Shown: positions 1 to 7,674, counted from the stretch's first letter. The stretch is 9,107 nt of DNA from an uncultured Prevotellaceae bacterium (GCA_937892315.1 CALAVF010000351.1:1-9107); one strand, 5' to 3'. Made by a program: numbers and translations. The notes: a model not told the origin generated them from the sequence alone.

Positions 1-1181
1 TAAGCATCTGCTACCGTAGGAAAGGAATGCCCTTTGATGCCTGTTTCCAAGGCTTTGTCTGCTACCTGCGGTGACGAGATGGCACGATGGGTGGAAGCTT
101 GCGTAAAATAGAATTGCGTGGGACGATGGTCGGCAATATCTTTCAGTAATGCAAGCACACTATCGATGTCTTTGTCATCAACCATGCCGAAAACGAGGTG
201 CAACACGTCAGCCGGTTGCGCCTTTATTTGTGGGGCGAGATAATGCCACCCGGCCAGGTTGTGTCCGGTGTCACAAATGACAAGGGGTGTATGTTGTAGT
301 GTTTCCCAACGGCCACGAAGGCCTGTAAGTGAGCAGACGTGGGAGAGGGCGTATTCGATGAGTTTCGTGTCGAAGGGCTGAGTCTGTCTGGGTAGTATTT
401 TTGTTCTCTCTAATACATGAAGTGCACAGAGGATAGTACGCAGATTTTGTTTTTGATAGTTTCCTTTCAGTTCAAAAACATCTTGAAGCTGCTGTTCTGG
501 GGCAGAAAGCTCCTCGGCGAAGGTTATAGGTGCCTGCATCTCGTCGGCCTTTAACCTGAAGACAGACATCGTCTCAGACGTAGTTTCACCGATGACTACA
601 GGCACGCCATGCTTGATGATGCCTGCCTTTTCGCTGGCTATTTCTGTAAGGGTGTGGCCAAGGAACTGGGTATGATCCAGTCCGATATTGGTAATGACGG
701 ATAGGATAGGGGAGATAATGTTCGTACAGTCGAGACGTCCGCCCATTCCCACCTCGATAACGGCAATGTCAACTTTCACATCTGCAAAATACTTGAATGC
801 CATTGCTGTAACCACCTCAAAGAATGAAGGTTGTAGAGGTTCGAAGAACGCACGTTCTTTCTCAACAAAATTGATGACATAGTCTTCAGGAATAGGCGCT
901 CCATTATAACGGATTCGCTCATTGAAATCCACCAGATGGGGCGACGTGAACAAGCCGACTTTCTGCCCCGTGGATTGCAGGATGGCAGCCAAGGTGTGCG
1001 AGCAGGAGCCCTTTCCGTTTGTCCCCGCCACATGGATGGTCTTGAACCGCCTGTGGGGATGCCCGAAATGTTCGTCCAGTTGATGCGTGTTGTACAGCCC
1101 TTCTTTGTAAGCATCGCCACCCACATGCTGGAAAAGTGGTGCCGACGTGAACAGATATTGGATGGTCTCTTGATAATTCAT
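1..1181 (-). CDS. folC: Bifunctional folylpolyglutamate synthase/dihydrofolate synthase, C-terminus cut by window edge
   Basis: This ATP-dependent cytoplasmic ligase of the Mur-ligase superfamily joins glutamate to dihydropteroate and adds further glutamates to folates. The frame is open from the ATG at 1181 to the window edge, giving 393 codons. The family is usually about 420-430 aa, so roughly 30 residues are missing. Visible motifs are the P-loop GTNGKGS at residues 53-59, FTSPHL at 78-83, NERI at 87-90, a GLDHTQFLG stretch typical of the central domain, ASEKAGIIK with the likely carbamylated lysine at K185, and DTGHN at 304-308, a variant of the usual D(G/S)AHN. The start begins MNYQETIQYLF, a typical FolC N-terminus, and sits behind a purine-rich AAAGTAAGAAG leader. 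A strong promoter lies 33 bases upstream. The gene is divergent from the sensor kinase gene. I see no frameshift. Function is assigned with high confidence; dual DHFS/FPGS activity is the usual state in bacteria but is not proven here. Confidence 0.95.
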   Translation of the reverse strand, partial: MNYQETIQYLFTSAPLFQHVGGDAYKEGLYNTHQLDEHFGHPHRRFKTIHVAGTNGKGSCSHTLAAILQSTGQKVGLFTSPHLVDFNERIRYNGAPIPEDYVINFVEKERAFFEPLQPSFFEVVTAMAFKYFADVKVDIAVIEVGMGGRLDCTNIISPILSVITNIGLDHTQFLGHTLTEIASEKAGIIKHGVPVVIGETTSETMSVFRLKADEMQAPITFAEELSAPEQQLQDVFELKGNYQKQNLRTILCALHVLERTKILPRQTQPFDTKLIEYALSHVCSLTGLRGRWETLQHTPLVICDTGHNLAGWHYLAPQIKAQPADVLHLVFGMVDDKDIDSVLALLKDIADHRPTQFYFTQASTHRAISSPQVADKALETGIKGHSFPTVADA

Positions 1182-1213
1182 CTTCTTACTTTTTCTTTTT
1201 TGTTATTCTCTTG

Positions 1214-1245
1214 CAAAGGTACACTTTTTCTGCATTCAAGACAAA
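1214..1245 (-). promoter_or_regulatory. Bacteroidetes-type promoter of folC
   Basis: Read on the minus strand, TTTG at 1245-1242 is followed after exactly 20 bases by TACCTTTG at 1221-1214. This matches the Bacteroidetes sigma-ABfr consensus (TTTG, N19-21, TAnnTTTG). Transcription would start near 1207, leaving a leader of about 25 nt before the folC ATG at 1181. Confidence 0.8.
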
Positions 1246-1259
1246 TTGTCCCCCTTTTA

Positions 1260-1291
1260 TTTCTCGTTTTCATTTATTATGGCTATCTTTG
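1260..1291 (+). promoter_or_regulatory. Probable promoter of the sensor kinase cassette
   Basis: TATCTTTG at 1284-1291 matches the Bacteroidetes -7 element exactly. The best -33 candidate is TTTC at 1260-1263, three of four bases right with a 20-base spacer. Transcription would start near 1298, only about 13 nt before the ATG at 1311, so the leader would be very short. The weak -33 box suggests low basal activity or help from an activator; that is inference. Confidence 0.55.
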
Positions 1292-1310
1292 TGGCGATAA
1301 ATGAAATGAG

Positions 1311-4300
1311 ATGAAGAGACACGGCATCCATGTATTGGCGGTTGGGGCATTGTTGGCGACGATGCTCACTTGTCTTGTGGCATGTGGGCAGATGGAGAAT
1401 GAAGAGCGGAACGCCGTTGACTCTTTGAACATGCTGGCATATCAGACGAAATATGCTTCGTTGGACAAGGCGAAAACCTATGTGGACGAGATTTTTGCCA
1501 ACTATTCGGGAGGAAGTTACAAAGATGGATTGCATGAGGCGTGGCTGAACCTGGGTGACATCTATGGCATGAAAATGGATTACGACTCTGCCCAGTGGTG
1601 CTACAAGGCGGTGCTTGACGAGAGTGGCAACGACTTGATTTGCAGCATTGCGGACGTGGACATGATGTCTGTTTGCCTGATGACCTCCATGAATAAGGAG
1701 TTTTACGACTATCGGGGCGATGCACAAGAGCGGTTTGCCAACATCGCAGACGAAAGCGGCGAGATGGACGAGCATCAGCGGCTGTTGTGGGATGCGGTGC
1801 AGGTGGAATATCATTTTGTGTCGGTCAATTATTTCATCAAGATGCGTCAGGATGAGGGTGTCGCAGAAGAGTATGCATGGTTGGACAAAAACAAAAACTT
1901 GTATGCTGCCGACACCACCCAAATATCTGCCTATATGTTCCTGAAGTCGCTCTATAGCGTGAAGAATGGCAACTCGATGGACGACATGCAACGCAACCTG
2001 GTTCGGCTGCTGTCCATGAGTTTGCAGAACGGCAATGTCTATTTTGAGGCTTCGGCATTGAACAGCCTTGCAAGTTTCATGCTGACCAACGGAGAAATGA
2101 AACCCTCGCGCAAGGTGTTTCTGGAAGAGTTGATTGGGGAGAATGGCGATGAGAATCTGGTGGAGAAACTGGCAATCCGTTCGCTTCGTCTGGCAGAGCG
2201 ATATGGAAACCGTTTTGTGCAGACAATGGCGCTGGTGACGCTTTCCGATTATTACCTGAAGCAAGGAGAAGACAGCCTCGCTCTGGAGCAGATGGAGTCG
2301 GCTTTGAGCCTCATCAACGCCCATCATCGTGAAGCCAATCGGACGACATCGGAAGAAAAGGGGACGGACGTTCTCTATGCCTATTCAAACGTAGAAGACA
2401 CCATCTCCACCGAGATGAAATGGATTGCCAACCCCGACATTGTGACTGTGCCGGAGTGGATGGCGTTGGTGCGTGAGCAGTTGAGTGTGATATATGGTGC
2501 GATGGGCATGAAAGCCGAATCCGACTATAACCACAACATCTATTTTGACATTCTCGATGCCACTCGCCAAGACCAGCGTGTGCAGCAGGAGGAAGACAAC
2601 CTGAACCACGAAGAGCGGATGCTGAACATTCTCTTGTGGGGCTTTGGCTTGGCTTTTGTGGCTTTGGTGTGGATACTCATTATATATAATAGGAGAAGCC
2701 GCAAGGAGTATCACGAGAAGGTGGACATGCTGGGCAAGGTCGTTGACATCTGCAAAAATCTCTCGTCTGCCCTTTCTGACGAGGTGGAGGATGAGGATGG
2801 CTTGAAGGCTGCCCTGCATGAAGCCTCTGATGCAGATGTCGAGACGCTGTTTCCGCAATTCAAAGGGCAGGACTGGACACAGGGCGACTTGACGGAGTTG
2901 AAGGGGCTTGACCGAGAATTGTTTCATGTCTTGCTGGTCTTTTATGAATGGATGAAGCAGAAGGGTTTGCAATTCTTGGAATATACCAAAGAACAGCGAC
3001 GGTTAGAGAGTGAAACCTATGTGTTTGAGAAGCGTTTCGAGGGTTACAAGCGGCAATATATCGAGAAACTGACCTCCATGTCTATCGTGAACGGCATCAC
3101 ACCTTTCCTCGACCGTGCCTTGCGTGAGGTGAACAAGTTGAAGACCGAAAAGGACATGGACGAAGGGATGGTGCGTGAACGCTTCCTCTATCTGAGCGAA
3201 CTGATTGATAAAATCAACGAATATAATGATGTCTTGGGACATTGGGTGAAGATACGACAAGGCATGGTGACACTCAACGTGGAAAGTTTTGCCTTGCAGC
3301 CTCTTTTCGACACCTTGAAGCATGGTGCCAAGACGTTTGACATCAAGGGCGTGGCATTGCAGGTGCAAGATACACCAAGCATGGTGAAAGCCGACAAGTC
3401 ACTCACGCTCTTCATGATGAACACGCTGCTGGACAATGCCCGCAAATATACCCCCGAAGGTGGAGCCGTCACCCTGTCTGCCGAAGAGACTGATACGTAT
3501 GTGGAAGTTTCGGTCAAAGACACGGGGCATGGCATGTCGGCAGAAGATGTCAACACCATCAACAACTCGAAGGTGTATGATTCCAGCAAGATTGGTGTTG
3601 CCGGCAAAAATGCTGAAGACATCAAACAAAACAAGGGCTTTGGTTTCGGATTGATGAACTGCAAGGGCATCATTGGCAAGTATAAGAAGACAAACGCTTT
3701 GTTCAACGTCTGCGACTTTGGTGTGGAGAGCAAAGTGGGAGAGGGCAGCCGTTTCTTCTTCCGCTTGCCCAAGGGTGTGGTGAAAGCCGTCGTCAGCCTT
3801 TTGATGCTGTTCACCTGTGGCAATCTCTTGGCTGCCGACGATTTGCAACGAGCCAGCAGTTATGCCGACAGCATTTTCTCCTGCAACGTACAGGGCGATT
3901 ATCAGGATGCCATCCTCTTTGCCGATTCAGCCATTTCCTGCCTGAATGCCCACTACCAAGCGACTCATCCTCACGGTAAGCATCTGATGTCTTTGGCAGG
4001 AGCGGACATGGCAGAGTTGGAGTGGTGGAAATCGGGAGTTGACACCGACTACGAACTGATTATCAGCATTCGCAACGAGGTGGCAATTGCAGCCTTGGCA
4101 ATCAACCGAAACGCACTCTACCATTATAACAGCGAGGTCTTCACTCGGCTCTACAAAATGACCAGTACCGACCCGACGCTGGAGGATTATTGCAACAACA
4201 TCAGAATTGCCAACCGCAACAAGAAGACGATTGTCATCTTGCTGGGCATCTTGATTGTCTTCATGGTGTCCACTTATTTCATTCTCCACTATCGTCACTA

Positions 4301-5510
4301 TCAACTCTTCCTTTTCAACTTGAGGCAGTTCATTCAGTTGAACAACAACGTGTTTTCCTCCACCTCTTCCGAACTGTCTCATGTGTTCCACCAAGGATTG
4401 TCCGACATCAAACCTGCCGATACCGTGGGAGTTTTGACCACCTCGAAAAGCAATCCCGACCAGTTCCAGTTCACCTTTACGGGAGATACAGCCGAACGTG
4501 AGGGGTATGAAGCCTTGATGCGTTCTGCCTATGTGCAGAAAAGGGAAGTGCATAGCCGCAATGGACATTTCTATGCTTATCCGCTGTATGTGCCAGGCAC
4601 GGATGATGCCTCCTTGACAGGCGTGATGGGCGTTCGATTCAGCGATGTGAAACTGACGGCAGAAGAAGAGTTGATTGTTCACCTTGTGGCACAGTTCATG
4701 AGCATTCACTCCTATTTCTCCTATCAGAAGGTGGCAGAAATGGACGAACTCATCGAGCAGAAGCAAGAGGAGCACTTGCGTGTCGATAACGAGCAGCAAC
4801 GGGTGTATGTGCAGAATCAGATTATGGATAACAGCCTCTCCACGCTGAAGCACGAGACCATGTACTATCCCAACCGCATCAAGCAGATTGTGGATGCCGC
4901 CCTGAATGCTCCCGACTTTCAAATCACGGAGTCAACCATCAGCGACATCGACGAATTGCTGTCATACTACAAGGAAATCTTTACCATCCTCAGTTCTTGT
5001 GCCGGCAAGCAGGTCGAGAAGGTGCTTTTCAAACGAACGCTCTTGTCGGCTCAGACGATAGGAGAAATGGCGACACGCTCTTTCCAACGCCAAAGGAAAA
5101 AACAGTCGAAGGGTGGGGCATTGAAGGTTTCAACCAAGCAGGGACTTCGTGTGCAAGGCGACAAAATTTTCCTCCAAACACTCATCGACAACATCATTTC
5201 GCTCTATTTTGAGCGCCAATCTGGCGGAGATTTGCTGCTCGATTTTGATGTTTCAGATGGTTTTGCTAAATTTGCATTCACAGATACAGCCTACCGATAC
5301 AACGAGGAGGAAATTTCGCAACTGTTCTACGTGGATAATGTCAAGTACGACACCATGAGTGACAGCCTTTCAGGAGTGCAATATCTGCTGTGCCGCCAGA
5401 TTATCCGTGAGCACGATGCCTATTCCTCTCGTCGTGGATGCCGCATCTATGTGGAAAACAACGAAGAGGGGCAAGGCTCCCGATTCGTTTTCACCCTTCC
5501 CCAAGCATGA
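1311..5510 (+). CDS. Giant tandem sensor histidine kinase-like protein (TPR, HATPase; DUF5112/DUF5113-like)
   Basis: This is a 1399-aa inner-membrane sensor with two consecutive modules. Module 1 has a signal peptide ending in a lipobox LVAC (Cys25), a helical periplasmic region with TPR-like repeats (about 76-108 and 303-336), a membrane helix (about 439-459), a helical linker, and an intact HATPase domain. The HATPase shows an N-box with N709, a G1 box DTGHG at 737-741, a G2 box GFGFG at 776-780, and GEGSRFFF at 810-817. Module 2 has a signal-like hydrophobic helix (about 824-841), a short TPR-like periplasmic part, a membrane helix (about 973-993), and a cytoplasmic region with an H-box-like LKHETMYYP containing H1181. 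It ends in a second, degraded HATPase: N1294 and D1325 remain but G1 reads DTAYR. At the matching place module 1 has SIVNGITP, with no histidine. The alternation of membrane segments fits both HATPase parts being cytoplasmic. A response regulator gene follows 50 bp downstream, which supports a two-component role. The DUF names are from memory; the ligand is unknown. Confidence 0.9.
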   Translation: MKRHGIHVLAVGALLATMLTCLVACGQMENEERNAVDSLNMLAYQTKYASLDKAKTYVDEIFANYSGGSYKDGLHEAWLNLGDIYGMKMDYDSAQWCYKAVLDESGNDLICSIADVDMMSVCLMTSMNKEFYDYRGDAQERFANIADESGEMDEHQRLLWDAVQVEYHFVSVNYFIKMRQDEGVAEEYAWLDKNKNLYAADTTQISAYMFLKSLYSVKNGNSMDDMQRNLVRLLSMSLQNGNVYFEASALNSLASFMLTNGEMKPSRKVFLEELIGENGDENLVEKLAIRSLRLAERYGNRFVQTMALVTLSDYYLKQGEDSLALEQMESALSLINAHHREANRTTSEEKGTDVLYAYSNVEDTISTEMKWIANPDIVTVPEWMALVREQLSVIYGAMGMKAESDYNHNIYFDILDATRQDQRVQQEEDNLNHEERMLNILLWGFGLAFVALVWILIIYNRRSRKEYHEKVDMLGKVVDICKNLSSALSDEVEDEDGLKAALHEASDADVETLFPQFKGQDWTQGDLTELKGLDRELFHVLLVFYEWMKQKGLQFLEYTKEQRRLESETYVFEKRFEGYKRQYIEKLTSMSIVNGITPFLDRALREVNKLKTEKDMDEGMVRERFLYLSELIDKINEYNDVLGHWVKIRQGMVTLNVESFALQPLFDTLKHGAKTFDIKGVALQVQDTPSMVKADKSLTLFMMNTLLDNARKYTPEGGAVTLSAEETDTYVEVSVKDTGHGMSAEDVNTINNSKVYDSSKIGVAGKNAEDIKQNKGFGFGLMNCKGIIGKYKKTNALFNVCDFGVESKVGEGSRFFFRLPKGVVKAVVSLLMLFTCGNLLAADDLQRASSYADSIFSCNVQGDYQDAILFADSAISCLNAHYQATHPHGKHLMSLAGADMAELEWWKSGVDTDYELIISIRNEVAIAALAINRNALYHYNSEVFTRLYKMTSTDPTLEDYCNNIRIANRNKKTIVILLGILIVFMVSTYFILHYRHYQLFLFNLRQFIQLNNNVFSSTSSELSHVFHQGLSDIKPADTVGVLTTSKSNPDQFQFTFTGDTAEREGYEALMRSAYVQKREVHSRNGHFYAYPLYVPGTDDASLTGVMGVRFSDVKLTAEEELIVHLVAQFMSIHSYFSYQKVAEMDELIEQKQEEHLRVDNEQQRVYVQNQIMDNSLSTLKHETMYYPNRIKQIVDAALNAPDFQITESTISDIDELLSYYKEIFTILSSCAGKQVEKVLFKRTLLSAQTIGEMATRSFQRQRKKQSKGGALKVSTKQGLRVQGDKIFLQTLIDNIISLYFERQSGGDLLLDFDVSDGFAKFAFTDTAYRYNEEEISQLFYVDNVKYDTMSDSLSGVQYLLCRQIIREHDAYSSRRGCRIYVENNEEGQGSRFVFTLPQA

Positions 5511-5560
5511 GGGAACGCCATCGTTAAATGGTCAATTGTCAAATCGTAAATAGAAGAATT

Positions 5561-6280
5561 ATGGAACCTTTCAAAGTAATCATAGTAGAAGATGTTGCCC
5601 TCGAAATGAAGGGCACGAAAGAGATTTTCCGTTCTGAGATTCCAGAAGCAGAAATTGTCGGCACCGCCATGAACGAAACCGAACTCTGGAAACTCATGCG
5701 TGACAACCAGCCCGACCTCGTTTTGCTCGACCTTGGTTTGGGTGGCTCAACAACCGTCGGCGTTGATGTGTGCAAGCAGTTGCGTCGTCGCTATCCCGAT
5801 GTGCATGTGCTCATCTTCACGGGTGAGGTGCTGAACGAAAAACTTTGGGTGGATGCCCTCGATGCAGGTACCGATGGCATCATCTTGAAGAGTGGCGAAC
5901 TGCTGACCAAGGGCGATGTGCAGAGCGTGTTGAATGGCAAGCGGATGGTGTTCAATCAGCCCATCTTGGAGAAGATTCTGCAGCGTTTCCGCAAATCTGT
6001 CCTCAACGAGTCCATGCGTCAGGAGGCTTTTCTCGACTATGACATTGACGAGTACGATGAGCGTTTCCTTCGCCACCTTGCCTTAGGTTATACGAAAGAC
6101 ATGATTGCAGGGCTGAAAGGAATGCCTTTTGGTGTCAAGTCCATCGAAAAACGCCAAAACGACCTCACCAACCGTCTCTTTGGTGAAGACCATGGCAGCA
6201 TCAATGCCACCCGTCTCGTCACCCGTGCTTTCGAACTTCGCATTCTTGACATTGACGACCTCGAACCCGACGAGGACTAA
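5561..6280 (+). CDS. Response regulator with receiver domain and LuxR-like HTH output
   Basis: This 239-aa protein is the likely phospho-acceptor partner of the upstream kinase. The receiver domain (about 5-125) has all the key residues: acidic pair E10 D11 in IIVEDV, phospho-acceptor D57 in LVLLDLGLG, T87 in LIFTGE, and K110 in GIILKSG. After a linker, residues 166-229 resemble a divergent NarL/LuxR-type helix-turn-helix: LALGYTKDMIAGL, then a recognition-helix-like VKSIEKRQNDLTNRL at 192-206. The protein ends in an acidic tail, DIDDLEPDED. I chose the ATG at 5561 because MEPFKVIIVEDV is the normal receiver start and the A-rich AATAGAAGAATT precedes it. The in-frame ATG at 5528 would add 11 unlikely residues. 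The 50-bp gap after the kinase gene holds a short AATTGTCAA-type spacer and no terminator, so co-transcription is likely. The regulated genes cannot be read from the sequence. Confidence 0.9.
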   Translation: MEPFKVIIVEDVALEMKGTKEIFRSEIPEAEIVGTAMNETELWKLMRDNQPDLVLLDLGLGGSTTVGVDVCKQLRRRYPDVHVLIFTGEVLNEKLWVDALDAGTDGIILKSGELLTKGDVQSVLNGKRMVFNQPILEKILQRFRKSVLNESMRQEAFLDYDIDEYDERFLRHLALGYTKDMIAGLKGMPFGVKSIEKRQNDLTNRLFGEDHGSINATRLVTRAFELRILDIDDLEPDED

Positions 6281-6318
6281 AAACACCAACCTTTCACCTG
6301 TAAACCTTCATCCTCTTC

Positions 6319-7014
6319 ATGAACTACAAAAACATCATCAAGCAGGTGCTGCAATGCTATTTCATTGGCATTGCCGTCCTGCTTGTCGCTCTGCTTTTTG
6401 TGTCATGGGTTTTGAGCATTTACGTAGAGGGAATACAGGGGTTGCTGACTGCACGGGGCATACGTTGGATGTGCAGCAACATTGTGCCCAACTTTGCAGC
6501 GGTGTCGTTGGCAAAGCGTCTGATGGAAATGATGGCATTGAGCGTGCTGCTGGAATCAGGTATTTTCCACACCCTTCGTGGCCACATTTCTCTCAAGCAG
6601 AAACGAGCACTTCAGATGACCGGCATCTTCACGCTGATGGTTGTGGGCGTGTTTTCTTTGTTGTTGCTGTTGCCGAAAGCCGTGCTTCTTAGTGCATTCG
6701 GCACATTCCATAATTCGGCATTTTCAAAGGGGCTCTACGGACTTTTGCTTTGCCTTGCGATGTTTGTGGGGAATATCTATGGCTATACGTCAGGTAAGTT
6801 TTTACGCTTGTACGATTTCGTCCATGCCCATGTAAGTCTGTTTTCTTCTGTCGGCAACTATTTCGTCTTGCTCTTCATGGCAAGCCAACTGATAGGATGC
6901 CTCGAATTTACAGGCATCCTCACTTTGATGGGTGATAGCGACATGTTGATTTTTGTCCTGAAAGGACTGCTGTACAACATTCCTTTATTGCTTTACGTCT
7001 TGTTGCTGCTGTAG
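6319..7014 (+). CDS. Small polytopic membrane protein, shortened AbgT-family transporter-like
   Basis: This 231-aa, very hydrophobic protein has about six membrane segments (roughly 14-36, 68-83, 101-123, 139-157, 178-195 and 209-231). Several stretches resemble the AbgT family (p-aminobenzoyl-glutamate/antimetabolite transporters such as AbgT, MtrF and YdaH). GIRWMCSNIVPNF at 47-59 matches the AbgT G-L-R-W-M..N.V.NF motif. The following LMEMMALSVLLESG has the place and feel of the AbgT VLVAMLGIGVAEKSG stretch. NYFVLLFMASQLIGCLEF at 180-197 resembles the late AbgT SYxVLxFFAAQFIAYF motif. AbgT proteins are about 500 aa, so the middle appears to be missing. No frameshift or stop breaks the gene, so it looks like a real compact form. 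It starts 38 bp after the response regulator gene and is probably in its operon. Transport activity is not established; it could be a sensor accessory or a divergent family of its own. Confidence 0.8.
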   Translation: MNYKNIIKQVLQCYFIGIAVLLVALLFVSWVLSIYVEGIQGLLTARGIRWMCSNIVPNFAAVSLAKRLMEMMALSVLLESGIFHTLRGHISLKQKRALQMTGIFTLMVVGVFSLLLLLPKAVLLSAFGTFHNSAFSKGLYGLLLCLAMFVGNIYGYTSGKFLRLYDFVHAHVSLFSSVGNYFVLLFMASQLIGCLEFTGILTLMGDSDMLIFVLKGLLYNIPLLLYVLLLL

Positions 7015-7637
7015 GTCTTGCAGAAATCCTTCAGTCCGCATCCCTTGCATTGGGGTCTCAGACTCTTGCACACATAGCGTCCGTGCAGGATGAGCCAATG
7101 GTGGGCACGGGGTATGAGTTCTGCGGGAATGTTTTTCACCAGTTCTTTCTCTACGGCATAGGGAGTGGTGCATTTGTCAGACACCAAACCGATGCGGTGG
7201 CTGACGCGGAACACGTGCGTATCGACAGCCATTGCCGTTTGATTGAACGCCACACTCAACATCACGTTGGCTGTCTTTCTGCCCACACCAGGCAGTTCAA
7301 CCAGAGCATCGAAGTCGCCAGGCACTTCACCATTGTGCTTCTCCATCAGCATTCGTGCCATCTGCACCAAGTGTTCAGCCTTGCTGTTGGGGTAACTGAC
7401 GGATTTCACATAGACGAACACGTCATCTTTCGTGGCAGCCGCCATCGCCTGTGGAGGGGGGAAGGCTTGGAAGAGGGCAGGGGTGACCATGTTCACTCGC
7501 TTGTCGGTACATTGTGCTGACAGCATCACAGCACACAGCAGTTGAAACGGGTCTTTGTATTCCAGTTCCGTGTTGGCTTCGGGCATGGCTGCCTGAAAAT
7601 ACTCGATGAAGCGAGTGTATCGTTCTTTCTTTGTCAT
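6993..7637 (-). CDS. nth: Endonuclease III (DNA glycosylase/AP lyase)
   Basis: This 214-aa base-excision-repair enzyme removes oxidised pyrimidines and cuts the strand at the abasic site. The helix-hairpin-helix reads LPGVGRKTANV, with catalytic lysine K121, followed by the catalytic aspartate D139 in AVDTHVFRV. The C-terminal [4Fe-4S] motif is complete: C190, C197, C200 and C206, spaced CX6CX2CX5C. LSAQCTDKRVN at 39-49 is also typical of the family. I chose the ATG at 7637 (MTKKERYTRF) because it gives the usual Nth length. The upstream in-frame ATG at 7703 would add 22 residues encoded by the terminator that follows rpmA. The 3' end overlaps the convergent membrane protein gene by 22 bp. 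A weak TTAGTTTG lies a little upstream of the start, but I cannot call a promoter with confidence. Confidence 0.97.
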   Translation of the reverse strand: MTKKERYTRFIEYFQAAMPEANTELEYKDPFQLLCAVMLSAQCTDKRVNMVTPALFQAFPPPQAMAAATKDDVFVYVKSVSYPNSKAEHLVQMARMLMEKHNGEVPGDFDALVELPGVGRKTANVMLSVAFNQTAMAVDTHVFRVSHRIGLVSDKCTTPYAVEKELVKNIPAELIPRAHHWLILHGRYVCKSLRPQCKGCGLKDFCKTYSSNKT

Positions 7638-7674
7638 GGATAAAAAACAAACTAAAAACGGAAAGTACAAGATG

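Noticed and set aside
776..1126. Minus-strand open frame inside folC
   Set aside because: It is a shifted frame of folC; the true frame shows GTNGKGS, FTSPHL and the other FolC motifs without interruption.
1257..2327. Minus-strand open frame of 356 codons antisense to the kinase gene
   Set aside because: It is a shadow of the kinase frame: the translation is rich in His, Gln and Val with no domain, while the plus-strand product has a signal peptide, TPRs and kinase motifs.
3927..4922. Minus-strand open frame of 331 codons
   Set aside because: It is antisense to module 2 of the kinase, has no recognisable motif, and shows the same His/Val/Leu-rich composition as other antisense shadows here.
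5528..5560. Upstream ATG for the response regulator
   Set aside because: The extra residues (MVNCQIVNRRI) come from an intergenic AATTGTCAA-type spacer; receivers normally begin a few residues before the first strand, as with the ATG at 5561.
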